DNA of 64,000 nt from Prochlorococcus sp. AG-347-J21 (GTDB lineage Bacteria; Cyanobacteriota; Cyanobacteriia; PCC-6307; Cyanobiaceae). The translations under genes and the position numbers were made by a program. Positions 1 through 9,200 of the stretch are shown here, one piece after another. The notes beneath the pieces were generated by a model. It was not told the origin of the DNA. It saw only the letters and a program-made list of their open reading frames with translations, and searched no databases. The DNA is taken from the NCBI GenBank assembly GCA_003281455.1, contig QCBX01000007.1:1-64000 (forward strand), written 5' to 3'. Position 1 is the first letter of the stretch. The number at the start of each line of letters is the position of its first letter.

Positions 1-114
1 TTTTTCTAAATCATTAAAACTACTTTCAAGAAAATTTCCAATCCTCCCTCCAGAGCATGATTGCAATAAAATTAAAAAAATTAATAAAAAAAATTCTTTT
101 TTTTTAAAAATCAT
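1..114 (-). CDS. Putative small lipoprotein, N-terminal part (runs off the window)
   Basis: An open frame on the minus strand starts with ATG at 112-114 and is still open at base 1, giving 38 residues. It begins MIFKKKEFF, continues with a hydrophobic stretch (LLIFLILL) and then LLQSC-SGG, which reads as a lipoprotein signal peptide with the lipidated cysteine at residue 20. The start lies 6 bases downstream of the topA stop, so it is probably the next gene of that transcript. The mature domain is not visible, so no function can be given. Confidence 0.6.
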   Translation of the reverse strand, partial: MIFKKKEFFLLIFLILLQSCSGGRIGNFLESSFNDLEK

Positions 115-120
115 ATTTTT

Positions 121-2727
121 CTAACTTTTCTTTTTCCTTGTAGTTTTTTTATTGCTAATCTTTGTTTCTTTTAAAATTGCGCCTTTTTTATCTTTTAGTT
201 TTTCTTCTAAAAGAGATACAGCGTCATCTATGGTAATTTTTTCTATGTCAGTATCTTTAGCAATCGAAACATTAGTTTTGCCACATTTTAAATAGACGCC
301 ATATCTTCCATTTAATATTTGAATTTTTTCTTTAAATTCTTTTGGTTTTCCAAAGTCTTTAAGTACCTCTTGACCACCCCTACCCATTTTTGGCATCGCA
401 AGAATTTCTAATGCTCGTTTTATATCAACAGTAAAAACATCATCCTCTTTCTTTAAGGATCTATTTTCAGATTCAGATTCATTTTTAATCCATTTGATGT
501 AAGGGCCAAATCTTCCTCTATCAGCTTCAACAACTCCTCCTTCAGGATGAACTCCTAACAATCTAGGTAAACTTAAAAGTACAAGCGCCTCATCTAGAGT
601 TAGATCATCAGTTTTTAACTCTTTGGGTAATGAAGCTCTTCTTGGTTTAGCTTTATCTTGATCATTATTTCCCAATTGTACGTAAGGTCCATAAGGGCCA
701 AATCTTAAAAAGACTTTTTCCCCAGTTTTCGGGTCAGTTCCAAGATCTGATGGGCCACTTAAAATTTGATCAACTTGCTTTATATCTAAATCTCCAGGAG
801 TAATATCCATTGGAAGATTACCTTTAGCCTGAATTTCATTACCAGATTCATCAATTTTTGTACCCTCTAGCCAAGGTCCGTTAGAGCCTATTCTGACTAC
901 GCAAGGAAGGTCTTCGAAATCAACTTGTCTATAAGCTTTACCATCAATATCACCCTCTGTTTTCTGAACTTTTACCTCCAAACCATTTTTACCTTTATAG
1001 AAAGTTTCTAGGTATGGTAGCCACTCAAGATTACCAGAAGATATTTCATCCAATGAAGATTCCATTTTTGCAGTAAAAGTAGTATCAACCAGATCAGGAA
1101 AATGTTCTTCTAATAGAGCAGTAACAGCAAAAGCTGTAAAAGTTGGAGCCAAAGTATTGGAAGATATATTCGCATAACCTCTATCAACTATGGTCCCAAT
1201 AATGCTGGCATAGGTAGAAGGCCTCCCAATCCCTTCTTTTTCAAGAACTTTAACTAATGCAGCCTCTGTATATCTTGCAGGAGGTTTAGTTTCATGAAAA
1301 GTAGATTCCTTATTAGTAACTTCAAGACATGTTCCAGTTGTTAAGTTTGGGAGAATAATTTCTTGTTGTTCAAGGGATGAACTTGGGTCATCACTTCCCT
1401 CTACATAAGCTCTGAAGAATCCTGCGAAATCAATACTTTTCCCGCTCGATTTAAATAATCCATCCCCTACGCTAATTTCAGCATTAATCATTGTTAACCT
1501 AGCTTCCGCCATTTGACTAGCTACAGTTCTTTTCCAAATTAAATCGTAAAGTGATAAGTCTCTACCAGTTAGATTAGTTTCCTTTGGTGTTTTAAATACC
1601 TCACCTGCCGGCCTAATAGCTTCGTGTGCTTCTTGAGCATTTCTTGCAGTTGAATTAAATTGTCTTGGTGAGTTAGATAAATATTCTTTTCCATACATAG
1701 AACTGACACATTCTCTAGCAGCTCTTGTAGCTTGTTCGGAGAGATGAACTGAATCAGTTCTCATATATGTTATAAAACCTCTCTCATATAGACCTTGTGC
1801 ACATCTCATAGTTTCTCTTGCAGACAAACGAAGCTTCCTATTTGCTTCTTGTTGTAATGTGCTAGTTGTAAATGGAGGAACTGGCTTACGAGTGGATGGC
1901 TTTTTTTCGATTTTTGAGACTAACCAATCCTCTGAGGAAAAAGTCTTCAATAAATCATTTACTTGTTCTTCTCCAATTATTAAAGATTTGTTTCCTTCTT
2001 TTAATTTACCGGTTTGTTCGTCGAAATCGGAACCGTTAGAAATTCTTTGACCGTTTAAACTGAATAATTTAGTTTCGAAAGTAATATTATCTTTTACTAG
2101 GGAAGCTTTAATCCCCCAGTAACTAGCTTTTTTAAAGGATCTTCTTTCTCTCTCTCGCCTAACAAGAAGTCTTACAGAAACTGATTGGACACGACCAGCA
2201 GATAGTCGGGGGGCTACCTTCTTCCAAAGTAAAGGAGATAATTCATATCCAAAAAGCCTGTCCAAGATTCTTCTTGTTTCTTGAGCTTGAACAAGTTCCA
2301 TATCAATTTCTCTTGTTTGGTCTAAAGCTTTATTAATTGCTTTTTTTGTGATTTCATGAAAAACCATTCTCTTAGTTGGTATTTTAGGCTTAAGTATTTG
2401 CAAGAGATGCCAGCTAATACTCTCTCCCTCTCTATCTTCATCAGTTGCCAGTAATAGCTGGTTCGCACCTTTCAATGCATCTTTTAACTCTTTAACAACC
2501 TTTTTCTTATCTGTTGGAACTATATAAAGTGGTTCAAAATCTTCTGTTGTATTAACTCCTATCCTTGACCATTTTTCCTTTTTAACCGCAGCAGGTATTT
2601 CAGCAGCTCCTTTTGGAAGATCTCTTACATGTCCCATTGAAGCGAGAACTTCATAATTAGGAGGCAAAAACTTTCTTATAGTTTTTGCTTTGGTGGGACT
2701 TTCAACAATAACAAGTGTGTGATCCAA
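121..2727 (-). CDS. topA: DNA topoisomerase I (type IA)
   Basis: Relaxes negatively supercoiled DNA by a transient 5'-phosphotyrosine link. The 868-residue protein opens with the TOPRIM strand VIVESPTKAK; the metal-binding motif ATDEDREGE is at about residues 94-102. The catalytic tyrosine is in GFITYMRTDS near residue 318. The C-terminal third has glycine-rich topoisomerase C-terminal repeats (GPYGPYVQLG, RFGPYIKW, GRYGVYLKCG) and ends in a lysine-rich tail. I see no Cys4 zinc ribbons of the E. coli type, so this is the repeat-tailed form. It is divergent from ndhB, with about 175 bases between the starts. Confidence 0.97.
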   Translation of the reverse strand: MDHTLVIVESPTKAKTIRKFLPPNYEVLASMGHVRDLPKGAAEIPAAVKKEKWSRIGVNTTEDFEPLYIVPTDKKKVVKELKDALKGANQLLLATDEDREGESISWHLLQILKPKIPTKRMVFHEITKKAINKALDQTREIDMELVQAQETRRILDRLFGYELSPLLWKKVAPRLSAGRVQSVSVRLLVRRERERRSFKKASYWGIKASLVKDNITFETKLFSLNGQRISNGSDFDEQTGKLKEGNKSLIIGEEQVNDLLKTFSSEDWLVSKIEKKPSTRKPVPPFTTSTLQQEANRKLRLSARETMRCAQGLYERGFITYMRTDSVHLSEQATRAARECVSSMYGKEYLSNSPRQFNSTARNAQEAHEAIRPAGEVFKTPKETNLTGRDLSLYDLIWKRTVASQMAEARLTMINAEISVGDGLFKSSGKSIDFAGFFRAYVEGSDDPSSSLEQQEIILPNLTTGTCLEVTNKESTFHETKPPARYTEAALVKVLEKEGIGRPSTYASIIGTIVDRGYANISSNTLAPTFTAFAVTALLEEHFPDLVDTTFTAKMESSLDEISSGNLEWLPYLETFYKGKNGLEVKVQKTEGDIDGKAYRQVDFEDLPCVVRIGSNGPWLEGTKIDESGNEIQAKGNLPMDITPGDLDIKQVDQILSGPSDLGTDPKTGEKVFLRFGPYGPYVQLGNNDQDKAKPRRASLPKELKTDDLTLDEALVLLSLPRLLGVHPEGGVVEADRGRFGPYIKWIKNESESENRSLKKEDDVFTVDIKRALEILAMPKMGRGGQEVLKDFGKPKEFKEKIQILNGRYGVYLKCGKTNVSIAKDTDIEKITIDDAVSLLEEKLKDKKGAILKETKISNKKTTRKKKS

Positions 2728-2834
2728 GGTTTATTTCAAAAATTGGTGTTTTTGTTCTGTTAGGGCATATTATGATTATTTGAAGCTTTTTCAAGTATTT
2801 TCTTCTGAAAATTTCAAAAATCATACCCACAAAT

Positions 2835-2840
2835 TATAAT
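2835..2840 (+). promoter_or_regulatory. Candidate -10 box for ndhB
   Basis: A perfect TATAAT lies in the divergent topA/ndhB gap, 63 bases before the ndhB GTG. A start of transcription near 2847 would give a leader of about 55 bases. No convincing -35 hexamer is seen 17 bases upstream. Confidence 0.4.
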
Positions 2841-2902
2841 CAAGTTAAGATTAACTCTTAGACCCTTACAATCAAACATCTAATTTAATCCAATTTAATA
2901 AA

Positions 2903-4423
2903 GTGCCCAACGAAATCTTTACAATTAATTTAAATGCTCAAGCCATTATTCCAGAGGCTTTTATTTTATTAGGTATTGTTGGAACACTTCTTGTAGATTT
3001 AGCTGGAGAAAAAACTGCATCAAAATGGGCACCAATAATTTGCTATTTATCAATTGGCAGCTCTCTCGTTAGTTTGGCATTGCAATGGAGTAATCCTGTA
3101 GAAAGCGCATTCCTTGGGTCCTTTAATTCAGATAATTTGGCAATCGCATTTAGAGCAATAATTTCTTTATCAACCTTAATATCTTTACTTATAAGTTGGC
3201 GGTATACAGAACAAAGTGGTAGTCCAATTGGCGAGTTTGCTGCGATAGTTCTTTCGGCCACCCTTGGAGCAATGCTTTTGTGTGGATCTACTGACCTTAT
3301 TAGTGTATTTATATCTCTGGAAACTTTATCTGTAGCAAGTTACTTACTTTCTGGTTACCTCAAGAGAGATCCAAGAAGTTCAGAAGCGGCCTTAAAATAC
3401 CTCCTTGTTGGATCAGCTGCTGCTGCTGTCTATTTGTATGGATCCTCTTTTCTTTATGGATTAAGTGGTTCAACAAACTTAACGACCATAGGTTTAGAAA
3501 TTATCAATAAGCCATCCTTTATTACTTCACTAGCTCTTGTATTTGTCTTATCAACAGTTGCCTTTAAAATTGCTGCTGTTCCCTTTCATCAATGGACTCC
3601 TGATGTATATGAGGGTTCACCTACACCTGTAGTAGCTTTTTTATCTGTTGGTTCAAAAACAGCGGGCTTTGCATTTGCAATAAGAATATTAAGCACAACT
3701 TTCTCTTCTTTTGACGAAGAATGGAAACTTTTATTTACCATTTTGGCAATATTGAGCATGGCTCTAGGAAATGTTGTAGCTCTAGCTCAAACCTCCATGA
3801 AAAGGATGCTAGCTTACAGTTCTATTGGACAAGCAGGATTTGTAATGATTGGAATAGTATCTGGCACACAAGATGGTTTATCAGCTGCTGTTTTATATTT
3901 GGCTGCATATTTATTTATGAATTTGGGTGCATTTTCTTGTGTAATACTTTTCTCACTAAGAACTGGTTCCGACAGAATTCTTGATTACTCAGGACTTTAC
4001 CAAAAAGATCCTCTTATTACATTAGGCTTAAGCCTTTGTCTTCTATCTCTTGGAGGGTTACCTCCAATGTTGGGATTTTTTGGAAAGATATACTTGTTCT
4101 TTGCAGGTTGGGCAAATCATCAATATCTACTAGTAATTGTTGGATTAGTAACTTCAGTTATATCTATTTATTACTACATTTCAGTGATAAAAATGATGGT
4201 AGTTAAAGAACCACAGGAAGCTTCTGAAATAGTCAAATCATATCCAGAAATTAATTGGGGAATTGTAGGATTACCTCCCCTAAGAATTGCACTTTATACT
4301 TGCGTGGCGGTAACTGCGCTTGGAGGAATCCTATCTAATCCTCTTTTTAAATTAGCCAATACAGCAGTTTCAGAAACTCCTTTCTTACAAGATATTATTG
4401 CTACAGCAAACAATATTTCCTAG
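2903..4423 (+). CDS. ndhB: NAD(P)H-quinone oxidoreductase subunit 2 (NdhB)
   Basis: Membrane antiporter-like subunit of the photosynthetic NDH-1 complex, used for respiration and cyclic electron flow in thylakoids. The 506-residue protein is hydrophobic throughout, with roughly 14 helices. It shows conserved family stretches such as [18 protein letters not shown] (the transmembrane lysine and the HQWTPDVY signature) and [15 protein letters not shown]. The start is GTG (MPNEIFTIN); no better ATG is present before the first helix. The next gene, an ABC ATPase, begins 17 bases after the stop and may be cotranscribed. Confidence 0.97.
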   Translation: MPNEIFTINLNAQAIIPEAFILLGIVGTLLVDLAGEKTASKWAPIICYLSIGSSLVSLALQWSNPVESAFLGSFNSDNLAIAFRAIISLSTLISLLISWRYTEQSGSPIGEFAAIVLSATLGAMLLCGSTDLISVFISLETLSVASYLLSGYLKRDPRSSEAALKYLLVGSAAAAVYLYGSSFLYGLSGSTNLTTIGLEIINKPSFITSLALVFVLSTVAFKIAAVPFHQWTPDVYEGSPTPVVAFLSVGSKTAGFAFAIRILSTTFSSFDEEWKLLFTILAILSMALGNVVALAQTSMKRMLAYSSIGQAGFVMIGIVSGTQDGLSAAVLYLAAYLFMNLGAFSCVILFSLRTGSDRILDYSGLYQKDPLITLGLSLCLLSLGGLPPMLGFFGKIYLFFAGWANHQYLLVIVGLVTSVISIYYYISVIKMMVVKEPQEASEIVKSYPEINWGIVGLPPLRIALYTCVAVTALGGILSNPLFKLANTAVSETPFLQDIIATANNIS

Positions 4424-4439
4424 AAGAATTCTTTAATAA

Positions 4440-5126
4440 ATGTCTAAGAAAGTTGCAAGTTTAGAAAATATATCTAAAACATATGGGAAAGAGGATTTAA
4501 CTGTCAAAGCCTTAGACAGCATAAATTTAGAAATTTATAAAGGTGATTATTTAGCTGTAATGGGGGCAAGTGGCTCAGGTAAAAGTACAGCTATGAATAT
4601 TATTGGATGTTTAGATAGACCATCTGAAGGTATTTATAAATTAAATGGTATTCCTATTGAGAATTTATCTGATGATGAGCTCGCGGAAATACGTAACCAA
4701 AAATTAGGCTTCGTTTTTCAACAATTTCATCTTCTTTCAGACGCAACTGCACTTGAAAACGTAACTTTGCCCATGATTTATGCTGGCATTGAGCCTGAGC
4801 AAAGATTAGAGCGAGGCAAGAATGCCTTAAAAAAAGTTGGTCTTTCAGAAAGGATGAATAATCGCCCAAACCAATTATCAGGGGGTCAACAACAACGAGT
4901 TGCTATTGCGAGGGCTATTATCAATAACCCTGCAATTTTGTTGGCCGACGAACCTACTGGAGCACTAGATTCAAAAACCACTGAAGATGTATTAGATCTT
5001 TTTGACAAACTGCATGAATCTGGAATAACTATAGTTTTAGTTACGCATGAAGATGAAGTTGCAAATCGGGCAAAAAAAATAGCTAAATTCAAGGATGGAA
5101 GAATAGTTGAATTAAAAGTTAATTAA
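4440..5126 (+). CDS. ABC transporter ATP-binding protein (LolD/MacB/DevA type)
   Basis: ATPase of the lipoprotein/macrolide/heterocyst-glycolipid exporter class. It has Walker A GASGSGKST at residues 42-50, a Q-loop (FVFQQFHLL), the signature LSGGQQQRVAIARA, and Walker B ILLADEPTG followed by the switch histidine (VTHED). Length (228) and the FQQFHLL..ATALENV segment are typical of the MacB/LolD branch. No permease or membrane-fusion gene is adjacent, so the partner must be encoded elsewhere and the substrate is unknown. It converges on birA with only 2 bases between stops. Confidence 0.85.
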   Translation: MSKKVASLENISKTYGKEDLTVKALDSINLEIYKGDYLAVMGASGSGKSTAMNIIGCLDRPSEGIYKLNGIPIENLSDDELAEIRNQKLGFVFQQFHLLSDATALENVTLPMIYAGIEPEQRLERGKNALKKVGLSERMNNRPNQLSGGQQQRVAIARAIINNPAILLADEPTGALDSKTTEDVLDLFDKLHESGITIVLVTHEDEVANRAKKIAKFKDGRIVELKVN

Positions 5127-5128
5127 AT

Positions 5129-5878
5129 TCAAAACCTTCTAATTACCTTCACTTGAGTTTCATTTTCAATTCTTAAATTCCCATTCGAATCAATATCTTT
5201 AATTTTCCATGTATGAGGACAATAACCACTAGGTAAAAAACTTTTAGTAAGAAACTTATTTGCAGATTTAATTACATATTCTTTCTTCTTATTACATTCA
5301 ATTGAATCATTAAAAGCTTTAAGAACTTTGGCTGTCCAATAATATTGATTAATATTCTTAGTTTGAAGTACTTTTGATAATGAAATACCTTCTGATGGAG
5401 TGTAATTTAAAACATTCATGCCAAGTCCTACTCTTACGTAGATAATTTCTTTTCCTCTTGTAATAACCCTTGGCAAAAATCCAATCAACTTTTTTGAAGC
5501 AAGAAAAATATCATTTGGCCATTTCAAACAAACATTTATATTCTCTTGTCTAAGCATTTCACATAACTTAATACCAAAAGACAAATTAAATATTTGACAT
5601 TCAAATTCTTTTGAAAATATTGGGTAAGCTGCACTTAACCAAATCCCGCCTTTTGGTGAAATCCAAGTTTTTGAGTTTTGGCCAACTCCTGAGAACTGTT
5701 CTCTTGCGATTATAGCTACAGGCTTATTTTTCTTTATTTCAGAATATTCAAAAAAGTTTGTTAGCTCATTTTCGGTACTTTTACATTTTATTTTGTAATG
5801 AAGTGTCCAGGTTGGATATTGACCCTGAATTTTTTTTAAATAAAAAACTGTCTTAGCTGCAGGTCCAATAACTTTCAC
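5129..5878 (-). CDS. birA: Biotin--[acetyl-CoA-carboxylase] ligase (monofunctional BirA)
   Basis: Attaches biotin to the carrier subunit of acetyl-CoA carboxylase, the first step of fatty-acid synthesis. The 249-residue protein shows the ligase motifs REQFSGVGQNSKTWISPKGG (a variant of GRGRxGRxWxSPxGG), LKWPNDI and KLIGFL, and GLGMNV. There is no N-terminal helix-turn-helix, so this is the group I form that does not act as a repressor. The first about 30 residues (MKVIGPAAKTVFYLKK) are not typical. It is divergent from the DUF721 gene. Confidence 0.88.
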   Translation of the reverse strand: MKVIGPAAKTVFYLKKIQGQYPTWTLHYKIKCKSTENELTNFFEYSEIKKNKPVAIIAREQFSGVGQNSKTWISPKGGIWLSAAYPIFSKEFECQIFNLSFGIKLCEMLRQENINVCLKWPNDIFLASKKLIGFLPRVITRGKEIIYVRVGLGMNVLNYTPSEGISLSKVLQTKNINQYYWTAKVLKAFNDSIECNKKKEYVIKSANKFLTKSFLPSGYCPHTWKIKDIDSNGNLRIENETQVKVIRRF

Positions 5879-5953
5879 AAATTTTTTATTAAAACAACGA
5901 GCATCTTTTTAAAGATTAGATTAACTTTAGTCTTAATAAGTAAATTTTACAAA

Positions 5954-6439
5954 TTGGACAAAAAGTATTTGCCAATAGTGAATAGAAGGAATCCACATCT
6001 ATTAAAAAATTGTCTTGATAATTTCAAAAAATCATGCGGAGACTTAGATAAACTCTCTAAAATCAACGAAAACTGGAAGAACTTAATCGGATTAGAACTA
6101 TTTCAAGAATGTAAACCATTAAATATTGAAAAAAAAATACTTACTATTGCAGTAAATCATCCACAGTGGCGCCAAGCTTTAATCTATAACAAGCATAAAT
6201 TAAAAGAGAGAATAGAGAAAATTGGAATAACTTTGAATGAAATAAAAATAATACAAAATTATGAAATTAAAAATAAAAATATCAAAGCTACTAATGCAAA
6301 GATAGTTTGGGCAAAGCATCCAAGCAGAATCAGTCAAAATAATATGTGCATTTGTACTCTTTGTAATTCCCCTACTCCTGAGGGCGAAATAAAAAGATGG
6401 GGAAAGTGTTCTTTTTGTTGGAGAAAAATAAAAAACTAA
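5954..6439 (+). CDS. DUF721 (DciA-like) protein with C-terminal zinc ribbon
   Basis: Residues about 10-105 match the DUF721 family, which includes DciA, the ancestral loader/operator of the replicative helicase DnaB; the family-typical segment is LTIAVNHPQWRQAL..KHKLKERI. The C-terminus adds a four-cysteine cluster, C134-x2-C137-x14-C152-x2-C155, likely a zinc ribbon, which canonical short DciA proteins lack. The start is TTG (MDKKYLPIVN); no ATG is available. It is divergent from birA and converges on menG with a 5-base gap. A helicase-loading role is inferred from family membership only. Confidence 0.7.
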   Translation: MDKKYLPIVNRRNPHLLKNCLDNFKKSCGDLDKLSKINENWKNLIGLELFQECKPLNIEKKILTIAVNHPQWRQALIYNKHKLKERIEKIGITLNEIKIIQNYEIKNKNIKATNAKIVWAKHPSRISQNNMCICTLCNSPTPEGEIKRWGKCSFCWRKIKN

Positions 6440-6444
6440 ATTCT

Positions 6445-7146
6445 TTATTTAACTAAAATTAGTATTCCCATTTGCCCCCCCAAAAGAGTCCTATATTCAG
6501 CTTTTTTAAATCCAACTTCCTTAGCAATATTTATAAGCTCATTTTTCTTTGGAAAATTACTAATACTTTTTTCAATATATGCGTACTCTGGACCTAAATT
6601 AAAAAGCCGCGAAATGGTAACTACAATTAATCTCAAATAAATTTTCTGAAAAATATTGGATAAAGAATTTCTTGTTGAGTGATTAAAATCCAAAAATCCT
6701 GCCCTTCCCTTATCCTTCAAAAGATCAAAAACTTTTTTTATTCCTTCTTCAACATTATTTAAGTTTCTAAGTCCATATGACATGCAAATCCCATCAAAAT
6801 TTTTTGAATAATCATTAATTTCTAATACATCTTTAATTTCCCACTTAATAAATTTATTTTTTTTAAGCTCTGATTTTTTTTTTGCAATATTTAAGATATC
6901 CACTGCACTGTCAATCCCAGTAATTGAACCCCTTGGACTAACTCTTTCAGAAATTAAGAATGCTAAATCTCCAGTTCCACAGCATAAATCAGCCCAATCT
7001 TCGCCATTTAAAGGTTCTAATAAATTAACTAATTTCCTTTTCCATAATCTGTGCAGCCCAAAACTTAATAGATTATTTAAAAAGTCATATTTATAAGAAA
7101 TTTTATTAAATATATTTTTGACTTCGATAGTTTTTGTGAATTTCAT
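6445..7146 (-). CDS. menG: Demethylphylloquinone/menaquinone methyltransferase (UbiE/MenG family)
   Basis: SAM-dependent C-methyltransferase. In cyanobacteria this family carries out the last step of phylloquinone synthesis for photosystem I. The 233-residue protein has the SAM motif I as DLCCGTGDLAF, preceded by the UbiE signature KYDFLNNLLSFGLHRLWKR, and motif MSYGLRNLNN in the middle. It ends in GGQMGILILVK, the family-typical terminus. It is 43 bases downstream of hisF on the same strand. Confidence 0.93.
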   Translation of the reverse strand: MKFTKTIEVKNIFNKISYKYDFLNNLLSFGLHRLWKRKLVNLLEPLNGEDWADLCCGTGDLAFLISERVSPRGSITGIDSAVDILNIAKKKSELKKNKFIKWEIKDVLEINDYSKNFDGICMSYGLRNLNNVEEGIKKVFDLLKDKGRAGFLDFNHSTRNSLSNIFQKIYLRLIVVTISRLFNLGPEYAYIEKSISNFPKKNELINIAKEVGFKKAEYRTLLGGQMGILILVK

Positions 7147-7189
7147 TTTTAAATTTTTAAACTTCTTTTTTTGGTATTAAATTAAATTT

Positions 7190-7960
7190 TTATTCATATG
7201 GTCTAATTGGAAGATTTTTTTCGAGAAGGAAAGTTTTTATTTCTTGTAGAGTAAGTTTCTTATCATGAAGTAATGATGCTAAAAGTGCGGCAGATGCCCT
7301 GCCTTCATTGAAAACATCATAGATATCTTCTAAACAACCTGCCCCTCCGGAAGCAATTACTGGGATATCAACAATATTTGCAACAGATTCTGTCAAATTT
7401 AAATCATATCCATTCTGTGTTCCATCACCATCCATTGAAGTAAGCAATATTTCCCCTGCGCCTAACTCCTCAACTTTCTTTGCCCAGCTTAATACATCTA
7501 TACCAGCATTTTCTCTCCCTCCTTTCACATATACCTCCCATTCATCAGTCTTATCAACTTTTCTTCGAGCATCAATTGCTATAACGATGCATTGATTACC
7601 AAATTCTCTAGAACTTTCAGAAATTAAATAGGGATTTCTTACGGCTGAGGAATTCAAACTCACTTTATCTGCTCCTGCTCTTAAAAGATTATTAATAGAA
7701 GAAACAGAATCTATACCTCCACCTACTGTAAAAGGAATTTTTACTGATTTTGCTGTTCTAGAAACAAGGTCAACTAATGTATTCCTATTTTCCACGCTTG
7801 CTCTAATATCTAAAAATACCAATTCATCTGCGCCTTCATCAGAGTACCTACAAGCCAATTCAACAGGATCTCCTGAGTCTCTCAAGTTAACAAAATTTAC
7901 ACCTTTAACGACTCTGCCATTGGCGACATCTAAACAAGGAATTAAACGAAGAGCTACCAT
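7190..7960 (-). CDS. hisF: Imidazole glycerol phosphate synthase, cyclase subunit
   Basis: Cyclises PRFAR with ammonia from HisH to give imidazole glycerol phosphate and AICAR, linking histidine and purine pathways. The (beta/alpha)8 protein of 256 residues carries catalytic Asp11 in [14 protein letters not shown] and the second Asp in VIAIDARR. Phosphate-binding loops are FTVGGGI and PVIASGGAG. Length is as expected. It shares a 59-base divergent gap with the petP-like gene. Confidence 0.97.
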   Translation of the reverse strand: MVALRLIPCLDVANGRVVKGVNFVNLRDSGDPVELACRYSDEGADELVFLDIRASVENRNTLVDLVSRTAKSVKIPFTVGGGIDSVSSINNLLRAGADKVSLNSSAVRNPYLISESSREFGNQCIVIAIDARRKVDKTDEWEVYVKGGRENAGIDVLSWAKKVEELGAGEILLTSMDGDGTQNGYDLNLTESVANIVDIPVIASGGAGCLEDIYDVFNEGRASAALLASLLHDKKLTLQEIKTFLLEKNLPIRPYE

Positions 7961-8019
7961 TTTAGTAAAAATTGTCCAAATGCTGTTAATCTTGCATAAT
8001 AGCTTCCATTTTACCTCTT

Positions 8020-8244
8020 ATGGCTGAAACAAAATTATTACCCAAAATCGGTAGTAAAATTAAAATTAACATTAACAAAGTAAAAGATAGACTACCAGCT
8101 AAATTAATTGATCAAATATCCTCTAATCCGAAAGCCGTAATAACAGGCTATAAAATGACAGACGGCAGGAGTATTGGGATCACCGCAAAATTTCAGAATG
8201 GTGAGCGAAATTGGTTTTTCCCAGAAGAAATTGAGAAAGGTTAA
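8020..8244 (+). CDS. petP: PetP-like protein (DUF2862), cytochrome b6f-associated
   Basis: A 74-residue soluble beta-rich (SH3-like) protein. The segment GYKMTDGRSIGI...NWFFPEEIE matches the DUF2862 signature shared by cyanobacterial PetP (Synechocystis Ssr2998), a peripheral cytochrome b6f subunit. The N-terminus (MAETKLLPKIGSKIKIN) is a little longer than usual. It is followed 8 bases later by chlG, suggesting an operon for photosynthetic membranes. A b6f role is inferred from similarity. Confidence 0.65.
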   Translation: MAETKLLPKIGSKIKININKVKDRLPAKLIDQISSNPKAVITGYKMTDGRSIGITAKFQNGERNWFFPEEIEKG

Positions 8245-8252
8245 AGAGTAAA

Positions 8253-9200
8253 GTGAATGATCCAAAACAACTATTAGGAATTAAGGGTGCCTCTGAAACA
8301 TCAAGCATATGGAAACTCCGTATACAGTTAATGAAACCCATAACGTGGATCCCTTTGATATGGGGGGTTATTTGTGGAGCAGCTGCGAGTGGGAATTTTG
8401 AATGGAAATTTAGTAATGTTCTAGCTTCATTGGCATGTATGTTGATGAGTGGACCACTTTTGGCTGGTTATACCCAAACCATAAATGATTTTTTTGATAA
8501 AGAAATTGATGCAATTAATGAACCAAATAGACCAATTCCTTCTGGCAAAATTTCAATTAAAGATGTAAAAATACAAATCTGGGTATTACTTATAGCTGGT
8601 TTAATAGTTGCTTTTCTATTAGATTTATATGCTAAGCACAGCTTCCCCTCCGTCTTACTTTTGGCTTTAGGAGGTTCCTTTGTTAGTTATATATATTCTG
8701 CTCCACCACTCAAATTAAAACAGAATGGTTGGCTTGGAAATTATGCATTAGGAGCATCTTATATAGCTTTACCTTGGTGGGCAGGACAAGCCTTGTTTGG
8801 GAAATTAACTATCATGACGGCGATACTAACACTTGCTTATAGCCTTTCTGGGCTTGGAATTGCTGTTATTAATGATTTCAAAAGTGTTGAAGGAGACTCA
8901 AAGCTAGGCTTAAATTCTCTACCAGTAGTATTTGGAATTAAAAATGCAAGTAGAATAAGTGCAGGACTAATTGACATTTTTCAATTAGCAATGGTTGTAG
9001 TATTAGTCATTATTGGTCAACATTTAGCCTCTGTGATTTTGGTTTTATTGGTAATTCCACAAATTACATTTCAGGATATGTGGTTACTAAGAGATCCTCT
9101 AAAGTTTGATGTTAAATATCAAGCAAGTGCCCAACCTTTTCTTATAACTGGAATGTTAGTTACAGCTTTAGCGATAGGACATAGTTTTTTAGTTGCTTAA
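8253..9200 (+). CDS. chlG: Chlorophyll synthase
   Basis: Prenyltransferase of the UbiA family that esterifies (divinyl-)chlorophyllide with phytyl or geranylgeranyl diphosphate in the thylakoid membrane. The 315-residue, roughly nine-helix protein has the Asp-rich prenyl-diphosphate motif NDFFDKEIDAINEPNRPIPSG region and the second loop INDFKSVEGD. The opening QLMKPITWIPLIWGVICGA is typical of ChlG rather than of other UbiA enzymes. The start is GTG. Its last bases overlap or abut the following penicillin-binding protein gene. Confidence 0.95.
   Translation: MNDPKQLLGIKGASETSSIWKLRIQLMKPITWIPLIWGVICGAAASGNFEWKFSNVLASLACMLMSGPLLAGYTQTINDFFDKEIDAINEPNRPIPSGKISIKDVKIQIWVLLIAGLIVAFLLDLYAKHSFPSVLLLALGGSFVSYIYSAPPLKLKQNGWLGNYALGASYIALPWWAGQALFGKLTIMTAILTLAYSLSGLGIAVINDFKSVEGDSKLGLNSLPVVFGIKNASRISAGLIDIFQLAMVVVLVIIGQHLASVILVLLVIPQITFQDMWLLRDPLKFDVKYQASAQPFLITGMLVTALAIGHSFLVA

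Noticed and set aside
3721..3984. Plus-strand alternate frame of 87 codons inside ndhB
   Set aside because: It lies wholly in the coding sequence of ndhB, is unlike any family, and is a shadow frame.
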